Below are positions 8,556 through 17,807 of a stretch of 55,122 nucleotides of DNA, in pieces. The notes beneath the pieces are model-generated. The model saw only the letters and a list, made by a program, of their open reading frames with translations, made no database searches and was not told the origin of the DNA. The DNA is taken from assembly GCA_022820025.1 (NCBI GenBank), contig JAJEGF010000031.1, forward strand, positions 1 to 55,122. The letters are read 5' to 3'. The position numbers were made by a program, and so were the translations under genes. How positions within the stretch are numbered: position 1 is the first letter of the stretch; each line of letters starts with the position of its first letter. The DNA is from Chloroflexota bacterium. Lineage in GTDB: Bacteria > Chloroflexota > UBA11872.

Positions 8556-9509
8556 TTACTCGATCAGCGGCGGCCTTGGCTGCGGGTAGGGACGACCCCA
8601 CGGTTCGGCGAGGAGGCGCTGGTAGCCGCGCGCGAACGCCGCGGCGTCCATGCGTTTGCGTCCGGCAGGCTGGATGGCACGAATGGCCAGTGCGCCCGTG
8701 CCGCAGCCGAGCACGAGATCGTCACCGCGCATGCGCGCCTGCCCGGGGTTCAGTTTCTCGGCGCTGAGGCCCACATCCATCAGCGCGCAGAGGGTGTCTC
8801 CCACACGCACGCGCGCCCCGGGCCAGGGTTGAAAGGCCCGCCAGCGGTTGTACAGGTCGCGGGCAGTTTGGCGGAGGTCGATTTCGGCGTCGGCGCGTTC
8901 AAGGGGACGCGTGAGGCTGGCTTTCGCCTCATCCTGCGGCTGCTCGGCCAGTTCACCGGCGGCCCAAGCAGGCACGGCGCGAAACAGCAGGTCGGCCGTG
9001 AGGTCGGCCAAGCGCGCGTGCAGGTCCGCCGCGGTCTCGTCGGAATCGATCCGGGTTCGCTCGGCCGCCACGATCGGTCCGGCGTCGAGGGCGCGGACAA
9101 GCCGAATCAGGGTGACGCCGGTTTCGCTGGCGCCGCGGAGCAAGGCGATCTGAATCGGCGACGCGCCGCGATACGCGGGCAGCAGCGACGGATGGGCGTT
9201 GAGAATGCCAGGCGACGCCAGCCGTCGCAGCGACGCGCCCAGGATTCGTCCATAGGCCACGCATACGACGGCATCGGGCCCGTAGGAGCCGATGGCGTCA
9301 ACCGCGTGCCGCTGGTTGGGGTTCGGCGGTTGAAACAGGTCGAGATCCAGGTCGCGGGCAACGCCAGCCACCGGAGGCGCGGTCAGCCGCCCGCCTCGAC
9401 CGACCGGACGGTCGGGTCGCGTGACCACCAGCGCGACATCGAACGCGGTCGCCAGCTTGCGCAAGGAGGGGACCGCGAAGTCAGGCGTGCCGAAGAAGAC
9501 GATTCGCAT
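8556..9509 (-). CDS. fmt: Methionyl-tRNA formyltransferase
   Basis: Formylates initiator Met-tRNA using 10-formyl-THF. N-terminal formyltransferase fold begins MRIVFFGTPDFAVPSL; the catalytic block is NAHPSLLPAYRGASPI (104-119), containing the Asn/His pair and the tRNA-binding loop, followed by GVTLIRLVRALDAGPI with the catalytic Asp. The C-terminal OB-like domain starts near residue 205. 317 aa is typical. It follows def by 5 nt, the classic def-fmt pair downstream of priA. Confidence 0.95.
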   Translation of the reverse strand: MRIVFFGTPDFAVPSLRKLATAFDVALVVTRPDRPVGRGGRLTAPPVAGVARDLDLDLFQPPNPNQRHAVDAIGSYGPDAVVCVAYGRILGASLRRLASPGILNAHPSLLPAYRGASPIQIALLRGASETGVTLIRLVRALDAGPIVAAERTRIDSDETAADLHARLADLTADLLFRAVPAWAAGELAEQPQDEAKASLTRPLERADAEIDLRQTARDLYNRWRAFQPWPGARVRVGDTLCALMDVGLSAEKLNPGQARMRGDDLVLGCGTGALAIRAIQPAGRKRMDAAAFARGYQRLLAEPWGRPYPQPRPPLIE

Positions 9510-9514
9510 GCCGT

Positions 9515-10015
9515 CTAGGAAGCCCGAAGGTCTTGCGCTTCGGGCGAACGAGGGTCGACGAAGCGCAGTTTCTCGGGATCGACCAGCCGGTCGGTGAAGA
9601 TTACGCCGTCCAGGTGATCGATTTCGTGCAGCACCACGCGGGCGGCCAAGTTGAGCAGTCGGCGGCGCGCGGGCTTGCCGTCGAGACCCAGGCCTTTCAC
9701 CGTAACGTCGGTTGCGCGTTCCACCGGGCCGTACCAGTTGGGCAGGCTGAGGCAGCCTTCTTCGGCGACGGCGGCGCCGCTGGCGCGCACGACCTCCGGA
9801 TTAATCAGCGCGAAACGCTCGTCGCCGGTGTCCGCCACGATCACGCGCCAGGGTCGCCCCAGCTGGGGCGCCGCGAGGCCGGCACCGCGATTGGCCAGCA
9901 TGGTGTCGAACATGTCGTCCACAAACGTTCGCAGGCCAGCCGACACGCCCCGTACCCGGCTGGCCTTGCGGCGCAGCATGGGGTGGTCGACGGGGAGGAC
10001 GGTGAGAACGGCCAT
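9515..10015 (-). CDS. def: Peptide deformylase
   Basis: Removes the N-formyl group from nascent proteins. All three family motifs are present: GAGLAAPQ (44-51), EEGCLSLP with metal ligand C88, and HEIDH with H130, E131 and H134. The open frame extends 34 codons upstream into priA, but the ATG at 10015 gives the conventional start MAVLTVLPVDHPMLRR and leaves a 5-nt gap to the priA stop. 166 aa. Partner of the downstream fmt. Confidence 0.93.
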   Translation of the reverse strand: MAVLTVLPVDHPMLRRKASRVRGVSAGLRTFVDDMFDTMLANRGAGLAAPQLGRPWRVIVADTGDERFALINPEVVRASGAAVAEEGCLSLPNWYGPVERATDVTVKGLGLDGKPARRRLLNLAARVVLHEIDHLDGVIFTDRLVDPEKLRFVDPRSPEAQDLRAS

Positions 10016-10020
10016 GTGTT

Positions 10021-12459
10021 TTATGTCAAGTCCAGCGGGTCGGCGTCCAGCGTCCAGCCTCCGTGAAAAAGCGGGAGCGCTTTCTCGGCGTCCTGACCCT
10101 GCAAGAGCAGCTGCCACTGGTACTGCCCGCGCTGCCGGTAGATGAACGCCGGCGCTGGTCCGAGCACATCGATGTCGAGCGGCGAGCCGGCGGCGAGGAC
10201 CGTGTTCAGTTCGCGCCGCGCGCGTCTTGCTTCTTCTTCGGCCCGGGTCTCGCTGGTGTGGCCGAAGGATGCTTTGATCAGCGGGCGCAGCGGCGGCAGG
10301 CCTTCACCGCGGCGTTGCTCCATCTCGGTTCGAAAGAAGCGGAGGTAGCTGCCGGTTTGCACGGCCTGGACGACGTGGTGGTGGGGCATCATCGTTTGCA
10401 CGACGGTACGTGTACCGGCTTCGCCGCCGGTCGCGAGATGGCGTAGACGCGACAACGTCAGAAACACCCGTTCAGGCGCCAGGAAGTCGGGAAACTGTAG
10501 CCCGATGTCCGCCTGCACGATGCCCAGCAGGTCGGCCCGCAGGCGCTTGCCGTAGCCCAGCAGGCGTTGGGTGCCTACCAGGATCTGCACGGTGCCACGT
10601 TCAAAGGCCGTCATGTCCGCATCCATTTCGTGCGCCGGCCGGTCGCTGTCGATCCGGGCTACCAGGGCCCTCGGCAACAGATGAGTGACTGCCTCGGCCA
10701 CGGCTTCGCTGCCGTAGCCCCAGAGGCGCAGGCGGTCGCCCTCGCAGACCGGGCACCAGCGCGGCACCGGGCCCCGCCAGTTGCAGATGTGACAGACGAT
10801 CTGGCGCGTCTGGCGATGCTGGACCAGTCCCGTGCTGCAACGCGGGCATTCAAAGACGTGAGCGCAGGTTCGGCAGATCGTCAGCGCGGCCATGCCGCGC
10901 CGATTTACGTAGAGGACGGCTCGGCCCTGTTCGGCCAGGGTGTCGCGCAACGCCTCGTACAGCGGGCGCGAAATCGCGTCGTAGCGGCCCACGGTCGGCG
11001 CCCTGCGGGTGTCCACGACGTCCGCGTCGCGGGATGACCGCCGCACTCCGGCGCGGCGCTCGGGGTCGTCGTGCAGTCGCGCCAGTGGCATCGGCGACCC
11101 GGCGGCGGCGAGGTGCGCCTGTCCGGATTCCACGGAATGAAAGGTCGACACGCGCGGGGTCTCGGTGCCCAGCAGCAGTGGACAGCGGAAGAGCTCCGCG
11201 AGCTTCGCGGCGCAGACGGGGACGTGGTATCTCGGCGCGACGCGGCTTTTGTGGCCTGCGTCCTCTTCGCGGTCCACGATCACCAGGCCCAGGCGGGTGA
11301 GCGGCGCGAAGGTGGCGTCGCGTGTGCCGACCAGCAGGTCGATCTCACCGGCCCGTAGCGAGCGCCACAGCGAGACGCGCTGAGCCGGCGTACGGGCGCG
11401 GGTTGAGTCGGCCACGGTTCCGCTAACCCGCGCGGCCAGCCATTCGGCCAGTTCGGCGGCGGTGGTCGCGTCGGGCGCCACGACAAGGGCCTGGCGCTCC
11501 CGCGCGGCCACGCGACCAATGGCGGTGGCGTAGAGCATCCAGCGATCAGACTCCGTGCCCTGGACAACCAGCGTTTCCGTCGTGTCGGCTTCCAGCGACT
11601 CCTCAATCTGCGACCAGGCCACTGGTTCGGGCGTCTGGCCGTCAGGCAGGCCGCTGTCCGATCCATGCACCAGGTAGGTGGCCGACCAGCGTGTCTCGAT
11701 CCGCGCCAGGCCGCGCGCGACCAGACCCTGCAGCGATGGTCCGGAAGCCGAGACTTCGCGCAATGCCCGGGCCACCGGTACAGGTTCATCGGCGCGGCTG
11801 AGGTGCTCCCAGAGCGCTCGCTGCCTGGGGGCGCGCTTGAGTAAGTCGGACGGCAATTCACCGTTCGGCGGGGGCAAAGCAACGGCAAAGCGCTCGGCCG
11901 CCGGCTCGGGCAGGCGCAGGCTGACGTGGCGCTCCACCAGTCCCAGGCGCACCAGGCGAGCCACGCCGCGCGTGGCCGCGGTCTTACCGAACTGGCTGCG
12001 CAGGGCGGCCTGGGACAGGGGACCACGCTCGTGCACGAAGTCAAACACCCGCCGTTCGCTCGGCACAAGGTTCGGCGGCGGCTCGCTGGGGCTAACCGCC
12101 GTAAAGGTGGCATGGAGGTGGTTGGCGAGACGCGGCGGTCCGACGAGATCAAGCGACGCCCGCAGCGGCGCCCCGTAGCGCGCGGCCACCCAGCGCGCCA
12201 GGACCAGTTGCCGGGAGCCGATCAACGGCGGCTCCCAGACCAGTTGCAGCAGGTCGCGCGTCTCTTCGACCGGAGAGGTTGCGTCCAGCGCCGTGACTAT
12301 CCCCGGGAGTTGCCGCGAGCCGAATGGCGCCATCACCAACTGGCCGGGGCGCACATTCCCCCGCAGGTCGTCCGGCACGCTGTAGTGAAACGTCTGGTCC
12401 CCGCGCACGTCGCCGGCCGCCACGATCACTTCGGCGTAGGCGGGCGACGTCGCGTTCAC
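10021..12459 (-). CDS. priA: Replication-restart protein PriA, with degenerate helicase motifs
   Basis: 812 aa. The N-terminal 3'-DNA-binding and winged-helix domains (1-260) and the zinc-binding region with eight cysteines (C529, C532, C538, C541, C556, C559, C569, C572) identify PriA. The motor motifs are worn away: the Walker A (normally G-TGSGKT) reads GTESDRWMLYA (301-311), the DEEH box reads DREEDAGH (397-404), motif V is GTQRLLGYGKRL, and the arginine-finger block (usually QVAGRAGR) reads LSRLRHLATGGEAG. It probably binds forks or primosome partners without unwinding, as known for actinobacterial PriA. The frame is intact, so not a pseudogene. It sits between gmk and def. Confidence 0.9.
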   Translation of the reverse strand: MNATSPAYAEVIVAAGDVRGDQTFHYSVPDDLRGNVRPGQLVMAPFGSRQLPGIVTALDATSPVEETRDLLQLVWEPPLIGSRQLVLARWVAARYGAPLRASLDLVGPPRLANHLHATFTAVSPSEPPPNLVPSERRVFDFVHERGPLSQAALRSQFGKTAATRGVARLVRLGLVERHVSLRLPEPAAERFAVALPPPNGELPSDLLKRAPRQRALWEHLSRADEPVPVARALREVSASGPSLQGLVARGLARIETRWSATYLVHGSDSGLPDGQTPEPVAWSQIEESLEADTTETLVVQGTESDRWMLYATAIGRVAARERQALVVAPDATTAAELAEWLAARVSGTVADSTRARTPAQRVSLWRSLRAGEIDLLVGTRDATFAPLTRLGLVIVDREEDAGHKSRVAPRYHVPVCAAKLAELFRCPLLLGTETPRVSTFHSVESGQAHLAAAGSPMPLARLHDDPERRAGVRRSSRDADVVDTRRAPTVGRYDAISRPLYEALRDTLAEQGRAVLYVNRRGMAALTICRTCAHVFECPRCSTGLVQHRQTRQIVCHICNWRGPVPRWCPVCEGDRLRLWGYGSEAVAEAVTHLLPRALVARIDSDRPAHEMDADMTAFERGTVQILVGTQRLLGYGKRLRADLLGIVQADIGLQFPDFLAPERVFLTLSRLRHLATGGEAGTRTVVQTMMPHHHVVQAVQTGSYLRFFRTEMEQRRGEGLPPLRPLIKASFGHTSETRAEEEARRARRELNTVLAAGSPLDIDVLGPAPAFIYRQRGQYQWQLLLQGQDAEKALPLFHGGWTLDADPLDLT

Positions 12460-12462
12460 TCG

Positions 12463-13107
12463 CTAGTCCTGGAGTGGAACCGGGCTTAGCTCGGCCGCCA
12501 CCGCCGTTCGCTCGGTGGTGCGGGGGACAGAAGTCACGATTCCCCACACGCGGTCGGCCACCCGCTCCAGGTCGCCGGTCGTGTTGACGACGCGGTAGTC
12601 GGCCTCCCTCGCAAACGAGAGTTCGTAGTCGCGCATGGCGGCGATGCGGCGCTCGATTTCTTGCGAGGACTCGGTAGCGCGGGAGCGCATGCGCCGCTCG
12701 GCCTCTTCCGGGGACGGAGGCTCCACGAAAATGGCGATGGCGCCCGGATAGCGCCGCTTCAGTTCGCGTGCGCCCTGCACGTCCAGGCGCAGCATCACGT
12801 CCCGACCGGCGAGCAGCGGCTCGCGCACCTGGTGAATCGGTGTGCCGTAGCTTCGGCCATAGACGGTGGCCGTCTCCAGGAACCAGCCGCTGCACAGCCG
12901 CCGCTCGAACTCCGCGTCGGTCAGGAAGAAGTGTTCGATGCCGTCGCGCTCACCCTCGCGCGGCGCGCGCGTCAGGGCCGTGACGGCGAAGGCCAGGTCC
13001 ACGCCGCGTTCGCGTAATACGCCGATCACGGAGTCCTTGCCGGCGCCTGAAGGCGCAGTCACGAGAAACAGAAGGCCGGCGCGCGGCGATTCAGTCGCAG
13101 GTGACAC
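12463..13107 (-). CDS. gmk: Guanylate kinase
   Basis: Phosphorylates GMP to GDP. P-loop APSGAGKDS at residues 18-26, the GMP-binding TRAPREGERDGIEHFF segment, YGRSYGTP and the lid region RRMRSRATES are all present. 214 aa. The stop is 3 nt before the priA start, so the two are likely translationally coupled. Confidence 0.94.
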   Translation of the reverse strand: MSPATESPRAGLLFLVTAPSGAGKDSVIGVLRERGVDLAFAVTALTRAPREGERDGIEHFFLTDAEFERRLCSGWFLETATVYGRSYGTPIHQVREPLLAGRDVMLRLDVQGARELKRRYPGAIAIFVEPPSPEEAERRMRSRATESSQEIERRIAAMRDYELSFAREADYRVVNTTGDLERVADRVWGIVTSVPRTTERTAVAAELSPVPLQD

Positions 13108-13155
13108 GCGTCGCGGACTCCTCCCAGGCGCCGGATCGCAAACCGCCGCCGTTGC

Positions 13156-14016
13156 TCAGCTTACGCGCGTGCCAGTCACGACGCGCGGCTGGTCCGCAAG
13201 GTCGGCGTGGACCGCGGTGCGCGGAAATCCGGCCTGTCGCAGCAACGCCGCAACCGGCTCGGCCTGACCCAATCCAATCTCGAAGGCGACCGCCCTTGCC
13301 TGGCCGCGACCAACCTGAGCAATGACCTTTCGGATTACTGCCAGACCATCCGAGCCTGCAACCACGGCCACGCTGGGTTCCCACTGCGAGATTTCCGGTT
13401 GCAGCGTGCCCAGCGCCGGCGCTGGGATGTACGGCAGATTGGCCAACACCACCACCCCCCGCAGGTTCAGACCTGACGCGCCATCGGCCAGGCAGAGGTT
13501 TACCCGATCCGCCAGTTGCAAGCGTTGCGCATTGCCTGCGGCCACCTGCAGGGCAGCCGGCGAACAATCGGTACCGACCACCCACCGTCCGGGCCTCTCG
13601 TCGGCCAGGGCCAGGGCAATGGCTCCGCTGCCGGTTCCCACGTCAACCGCCCAGGCGCCAGGACTTGCGTCCCAGAGGGCCAGACCAACTTCGACCAGCA
13701 ACTCGGTCTCCGGCCGGGGGATCAGGACATCCCGATTCACTGAGATTTCCAGCCGCCGGAAGGCCTTGGTTCCGGTGATGTAGGCCACCGGCTCACGCCG
13801 CTCACGTCGTTGCGCCGCGACGTCGATCGCTCGCAGATCCTCATGATCGAGCTCAGCATCTGATCGCAGCACAACCTGTTCGGGAGTAATCCCAAGCACA
13901 TGCCCGATCAGAACGTTGGCGTCCAGCGCCGGCGAATCGACGCCTGCCATGCGAAGCCGCGCGATGACCGCGCGGCGCACGTCCGCGAGCGAGTTAGCCA
14001 GCGCCGCCGTCGGCAA
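13156..14016 (-). CDS. prmC: Peptide chain release factor N5-glutamine methyltransferase
   Basis: Methylates the Gln of the GGQ motif of release factors. N-terminal helical domain carries [13 protein letters not shown]; the Rossmann domain has PRPETE and [14 protein letters not shown]. The catalytic NPPY motif appears as NLPY (ANLPYIP). This Pro-to-Leu change may be tolerated, since the Asn and the Pro-Tyr that hold the substrate glutamine remain. 286 aa. Its start overlaps the 3' end of prfA by 23 nt, so enzyme and substrate are made from coupled reading frames. Confidence 0.93.
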   Translation of the reverse strand: MPTAALANSLADVRRAVIARLRMAGVDSPALDANVLIGHVLGITPEQVVLRSDAELDHEDLRAIDVAAQRRERREPVAYITGTKAFRRLEISVNRDVLIPRPETELLVEVGLALWDASPGAWAVDVGTGSGAIALALADERPGRWVVGTDCSPAALQVAAGNAQRLQLADRVNLCLADGASGLNLRGVVVLANLPYIPAPALGTLQPEISQWEPSVAVVAGSDGLAVIRKVIAQVGRGQARAVAFEIGLGQAEPVAALLRQAGFPRTAVHADLADQPRVVTGTRVS

Positions 14017-15073
14017 GCCCCGCCAGTTCGCGGTCCCGCTCAGCCTGCCGCAGCGGGTCGACCAGCCGGTCGAGGTTTCCGTCCAGGATCGACGGCAGGT
14101 TGTGGACGGTCAGGCCCACGCGGTGGTCGGTAATCCGATCCTGCGGGAAGTTGTAAGTACGGATTTTCTCGCTGCGGTCGCCGCTGCCGATCTGGTCGCG
14201 CCGGGCCTGCCCGCGCTCGGCCGCCTGGCGTTCGCGTTCCTGTTCCAGCAGACGCGCGCGCAGCACCTGCATGGCCTTTACGCGGTTCTGGAGCTGCGAC
14301 TTTTCGTCCTGGATGCTGACCACGGTATTGGTCGGCAAGTGGGTGACCCGCACCGCGGAATCCGTGGTGTTGACGCTCTGGCCGCCGTGCCCGCTGGAGC
14401 GAAACACGTCCACGCGGACGTCCGACTCGGGAATCTCGATGTCAATCTCCTCGGCTTCCGGCAGCACGGCCACGCTGGCCGCCGAGGTGTGGATGCGGCC
14501 GCCGGCCTCCGTGACCGGCACTCGCTGCACTCGGTGCACGCCGCTCTCGAAGCGAAACGCGCCGAAGGCCTGGGCGCCGACCACGCGCAGGATGCCCTCC
14601 TTGATGCCGCCGCGGTCCGTGCCGTTCAGGGTCAACGGCTCCACTTTGAGCCGCAGCTGCTCGGCGTAGCGCGAATACATGCGCAGCAGGTCGCCCGCGA
14701 ACAGCGCCGCCTCCTCGCCACCAGTCCCGGCGCGGACTTCCACGATGGCGTTGCGCGCATCATCGGGGTTGTCGCTGACCAGCACATCAACGGCCCGCGC
14801 CTGGATCTCCGCAATCTCTGCGCGCGCCTCGTCCAGTTCGTCCCGAGCCAGCTCCGCCAGTTCGGGATCCGACGATTCGAGGAGCTCGCGTGCCTCGTTC
14901 ACTCGCTCATGGGCTACAGTCAACTCGTCATGCAGCCGCGCCGCCGTCTCCAGTTGGGCCATCTCGCGGCCCACGCTCGCCAGGCGCCGCGGGTCCAGCG
15001 CTCCGCCGGCGGAGGCAAGTTCCGCGGTCAGCTTGTCGTAGCGACGCCGGGCCTCGGCCAAGCGGTCAATCAT
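13994..15073 (-). CDS. prfA: Peptide chain release factor 1
   Basis: Recognises UAA and UAG stop codons. The peptidyl-hydrolysis GGQ is at 230-232 ([16 protein letters not shown]), and the codon-recognition tripeptide is PVT (186-188) in the RF1 context [18 protein letters not shown], which separates it from RF2 (SPF). 359 aa, full length. Its start codon overlaps the DUF1385 stop by 8 nt and its end overlaps prmC. Confidence 0.96.
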   Translation of the reverse strand: MIDRLAEARRRYDKLTAELASAGGALDPRRLASVGREMAQLETAARLHDELTVAHERVNEARELLESSDPELAELARDELDEARAEIAEIQARAVDVLVSDNPDDARNAIVEVRAGTGGEEAALFAGDLLRMYSRYAEQLRLKVEPLTLNGTDRGGIKEGILRVVGAQAFGAFRFESGVHRVQRVPVTEAGGRIHTSAASVAVLPEAEEIDIEIPESDVRVDVFRSSGHGGQSVNTTDSAVRVTHLPTNTVVSIQDEKSQLQNRVKAMQVLRARLLEQERERQAAERGQARRDQIGSGDRSEKIRTYNFPQDRITDHRVGLTVHNLPSILDGNLDRLVDPLRQAERDRELAGLADGGAG

Positions 15074-16046
15074 CGACCACGATCGCCTTCACGGCGGCCG
15101 GCCGCAGTTCGGCCAACGAGTCCTCGCGCGCCAGCACGTGATCCATGGCGGTAATCGCGACTTCAAGCTGATCGTCATCGGGCTCGCGTGTGGTCATCTT
15201 CTGGAACCACATGCCGGGCTTGGAGGCCCAGCGCGCAATGGCGACACCCTGGTAGCGGGCCGTCAGCATGATGTACTCGTAGCCCACGCCGGCGATCAGC
15301 GGCAGCAGCACGATGCGGGACACCACCCGAATCGCCATCGGCGGGCGTCCGAGCAGCGCGAAGACGATGATCGAGATCGCCACCAGCGTGACGATGAACG
15401 ACGTCCCGCAGCGCGGGTGCGCCAATGCAAACCGTCGCACGTTCGACACGGACAGTTGCTCCCCGGCTTCCAGCGTGTTGATGGTCTTGTGCTCCGCGCC
15501 GTGATACATCCACACCCGCCGGATGTCCGGCATCAGGCCGATCAGCGCGATGTAGGTCACGAAGACCGCCATCCGCACGCCGCCCTCGATCACGTTGCTA
15601 ATGAAGTCGGACTCGACCAGGCCGTCCGTAAACGACGTCAGAACCAGCGGCAGCACAAAGAAGAGCCCAACGCCCACGACCAGGCCAATGACCAGGCTGC
15701 CGGTCATCATCCCGCCGGCGGCGCCGCCCGGGCCGTCGTCCTGGTCTTCCTCCTCGGCCAGTTGCACGTTGGCCGAGAAATTGAGCGCCCGCAGCCCGAT
15801 GGCCAGCATTTCCCACAGCGCCACCATTCCGCGCACGAACGGCACGCGACGCAGCCGCTGTGAGAGACGGTTTGGATCAAGCTCCTCGGCCTTGAGCACG
15901 ATGTGTCCGGCCGGGTGCCGAACCGCCGTCGCGGCCGACCGACGGCCGCGCATCATCACACCTTCCAGCACGGCCTGGCCGCCGTAGTTGATACGCAGTT
16001 CGTTGCTGTCGTCGGTCGACGCTGAACTCGGGACCGGGGTGCTCAT
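15066..16046 (-). CDS. DUF1385 membrane protein (YqhQ family)
   Basis: 326-aa integral membrane protein. The N-terminal signature [15 protein letters not shown] and the central [13 protein letters not shown] ... AHPRCGTSF block are diagnostic of DUF1385. Four to five hydrophobic segments lie between about residues 105 and 265. Molecular function is not established, although the gene is frequently found next to rpmE and prfA in Gram-positive and Chloroflexota genomes. It starts 39 bp after rpmE and overlaps prfA by 8 nt. Confidence 0.9.
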   Translation of the reverse strand: MSTPVPSSASTDDSNELRINYGGQAVLEGVMMRGRRSAATAVRHPAGHIVLKAEELDPNRLSQRLRRVPFVRGMVALWEMLAIGLRALNFSANVQLAEEEDQDDGPGGAAGGMMTGSLVIGLVVGVGLFFVLPLVLTSFTDGLVESDFISNVIEGGVRMAVFVTYIALIGLMPDIRRVWMYHGAEHKTINTLEAGEQLSVSNVRRFALAHPRCGTSFIVTLVAISIIVFALLGRPPMAIRVVSRIVLLPLIAGVGYEYIMLTARYQGVAIARWASKPGMWFQKMTTREPDDDQLEVAITAMDHVLAREDSLAELRPAAVKAIVVDD

Positions 16047-16085
16047 CCTGGAAGCACGGCGGTGCTCAGCCGCCCCTGGGACGGT

Positions 16086-16292
16086 CTAGCCGCGAGACCT
16101 GCGACGGCGCCGCTCGAACCGCTCCACCTGGCCGGTCGAGTCAACCAGCCGCTGTTGACCCGTGTAGAACGGGTGGCAACTGGAGCACACGTCCACGTGG
16201 ATCGAGGATGTCGTTGCGCGCGTTTCGAACATGTTGCCGCACGAGCAGGTCACGCGGCAGTCCATGTAGTCGGGATGGATTTCAGGGTTCAA
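16086..16292 (-). CDS. rpmE: 50S ribosomal protein bL31 (zinc-binding form)
   Basis: 68 aa, starting MNPEIHPDYMDCRVTCSCGN. The four zinc ligands of the C+ form are visible as C16, C18, C37 and C40, and the conserved HPFYTG follows. The start codon is TTG with GGAGG about 10 nt upstream. It leads the long leftward translation operon ending at rpe; a TATACT -10 lies about 30 bp upstream. Confidence 0.95.
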   Translation of the reverse strand: MNPEIHPDYMDCRVTCSCGNMFETRATTSSIHVDVCSSCHPFYTGQQRLVDSTGQVERFERRRRRSRG

Positions 16293-16321
16293 CGTAAGGG
16301 GCCTCCGTCGGTCACGGCTCT

Positions 16322-16327
16322 AGTATA
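16322..16327 (-). promoter_or_regulatory. -10 element of the rpmE operon
   Basis: A TATACT hexamer on the minus strand, 30 bp upstream of the rpmE TTG, in an otherwise GC-rich 73-bp gap. I see no convincing -35 at 16-18 bp, so the call rests on the -10 and its position only. Confidence 0.35.
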
Positions 16328-16365
16328 GGTTCGGCCACGCCACTTCCCTACGGGTTTCGACGGGG

Positions 16366-17379
16366 CTAGCGGCGGGGAATGCCGCGACGCCGGGGCACCC
16401 GGCTCAGCACCGCCAGCAACACGCCAAGGAACGCCGCGAGGCCCGCGAACGCGAAAATCTTGTCCAGTCGCTCCACCAGGAGTGCGATAACGCCCAGCAC
16501 TCCCGCCAGGGTGTAATACATGAGCGCGATGGCCGGCTGGGGGACGCCGGCCTCCCAGAGCCGGTGGTGCAGGTGCTCGGCATCCCGTTCGGCAAAGCGG
16601 CGTCCGCTGGCCAGCCGCCGCCCGATCGACCAGGCGATATCGAGAATCGGAACGCCCAGCACGAGGATCGCGGTGGCCAGCTTGGCGGGACCCATGATCG
16701 CGATCACCGCCAGCGCAAAGCCCAGGAAGTGCGAGCCGGCGTCGCCCATGATGATGCTCGACCGGTAGGCGTTGAACGGCAGGAATCCGAGGACGACGGC
16801 CACCAGGACCAGGGCCAGCGTCGCGGTTTCCGGCAGGCCCAGCCGCAACGACAGGGCGATCAGCACGATGGCCGCGATCGTCACGACCCCGCCGGCCAGC
16901 CCGTCCAGTCCATCCACGAAGTTGATGGCGTTCATCATTCCGGTGATCCAGAAGAGTGTGAACGGGATCACGATCGCGATATGCAGCAGTACGACGCCCG
17001 CCTCGAAGGGATTGCTGACCGCATCGATACGGACGCCGAACACCAGCGGCACGGCCGCCGCGGCCAGTTGGGCCAGAAACTTGTCGCGCGGACGCATCCC
17101 GCGAAGGTCGTCCACGACGATGAAGACCACCAGCAGCGTCGCCCCGAGCAGCAGCCCCAGGGTCGGCCCATCCAACGGCCAGGCCACCACCAGCACCGTG
17201 ATCACGAATGCCGCGTACATGGCCACCCCGCCCAACCTGGGGACCGGCACGGCGTGAATCCGCGCGGCTCCCGGTCTGTCCATCCAGCCCTGCCGGGCGG
17301 CGAGCGTCCGAACGCCCAGCGTGAAGACCAGCGCCAGCGGCGCGCCGATCGCCAGCGCCAGCCAGTTCAGATCAGCCAC
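16366..17379 (-). CDS. Undecaprenyl-phosphate sugar-1-phosphate transferase, WecA/MraY family
   Basis: Polytopic membrane enzyme (337 aa, about 10 hydrophobic segments) that transfers a UDP-sugar phosphate, probably GlcNAc-1-P, to undecaprenyl phosphate to start a cell-envelope glycan. Family motifs: the metal-binding VDDLRGM, the catalytic NAINFVDGLDGLAGG, AYRSSIIMGDAGSHFLGF, and the histidine-rich loop HLHHRL. The HLHHRL loop favours WecA/TagO over MraY. Encoded alone and divergent from the rpsU promoter, whose -35 begins 31 bp away. Confidence 0.9.
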   Translation of the reverse strand: MADLNWLALAIGAPLALVFTLGVRTLAARQGWMDRPGAARIHAVPVPRLGGVAMYAAFVITVLVVAWPLDGPTLGLLLGATLLVVFIVVDDLRGMRPRDKFLAQLAAAAVPLVFGVRIDAVSNPFEAGVVLLHIAIVIPFTLFWITGMMNAINFVDGLDGLAGGVVTIAAIVLIALSLRLGLPETATLALVLVAVVLGFLPFNAYRSSIIMGDAGSHFLGFALAVIAIMGPAKLATAILVLGVPILDIAWSIGRRLASGRRFAERDAEHLHHRLWEAGVPQPAIALMYYTLAGVLGVIALLVERLDKIFAFAGLAAFLGVLLAVLSRVPRRRGIPRR

Positions 17380-17409
17380 GGCGGACGCCTACTGTGAAAC
17401 CGGCCCCTG

Positions 17410-17439
17410 TTGACCCGGTATTTCGGCGCCGCATATACT
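17410..17439 (+). promoter_or_regulatory. Sigma-70 promoter of rpsU-yqeY-ybeY-ispE
   Basis: -35 TTGACC at 17410-17415 and -10 TATACT at 17434-17439 with an 18-bp spacer, one of the best consensus matches in the window. Transcription would begin near 17446, leaving a leader of about 125 nt before rpsU. Confidence 0.7.
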
Positions 17440-17457
17440 CAAACCAGTTAGCGGGGT

Positions 17458-17548
17458 GGCGGGTCATCACCAGGAGGCGCCTGACCGAAAACGCGCGGCC
17501 CAGTGGACCAACCCGCCAGCACCCGCCCGTACGGCGGGTTTCGTTTTG
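17458..17548 (+). promoter_or_regulatory. Structured rpsU leader: candidate terminator/antiterminator
   Basis: Four complementary 7-mers occur in order: GGCGGGT (17458-17464), ACCCGCC (17511-17517), ACCCGCC (17521-17527) and GGCGGGT (17533-17539). Segments 3 and 4 form a 7-bp hairpin with the 5-nt loop CGTAC, followed by TTCGTTTT, which resembles an intrinsic terminator. Segment 1 can instead pair with 2 or 3 and release segment 4. This two-state arrangement lies entirely within the leader of rpsU, and ribosomal-protein leaders are commonly autoregulatory. The U-tract is weak and function is unproven. Confidence 0.5.
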
Positions 17549-17570
17549 CCCGTCGGAATTGGGGGGTTCA

Positions 17571-17786
17571 TTGGTTCATATCACGATTGGCGCGAACGAG
17601 AGCTTTGATGCGGCCCTGCGCCGTTTCAATAAGAAAGTGCAGCAAGAGGGCATTATCACGGAGACTCGACGCCGGAAGGCGTACGACAAGCCCAGCGTGC
17701 TGCGCAAGAAGAAGGAAGCCACCAAGCGCCGCAAGGCCCGGCGGGCGGCCATGAAGGCGGCCGAAGCCGAGGCCCGCGCCCTCTAG
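17571..17786 (+). CDS. rpsU: 30S ribosomal protein bS21
   Basis: 71 aa: begins VHITIGANESFDAALRRFNK and ends in a long basic helix (RRKAYDKPSVLRKKKEATKR then KARRAAMKAAEAE), as in bS21. An open frame runs further upstream to 17394, but that part crosses the promoter and leader, so I chose the TTG at 17571, which has GGGGGG 4 nt before it. First gene of a rightward operon with yqeY 21 bp downstream, a very common pairing. Confidence 0.92.
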   Translation: MVHITIGANESFDAALRRFNKKVQQEGIITETRRRKAYDKPSVLRKKKEATKRRKARRAAMKAAEAEARAL

Positions 17787-17807
17787 TCAACGTAGTTCCA
17801 GCCCCGC

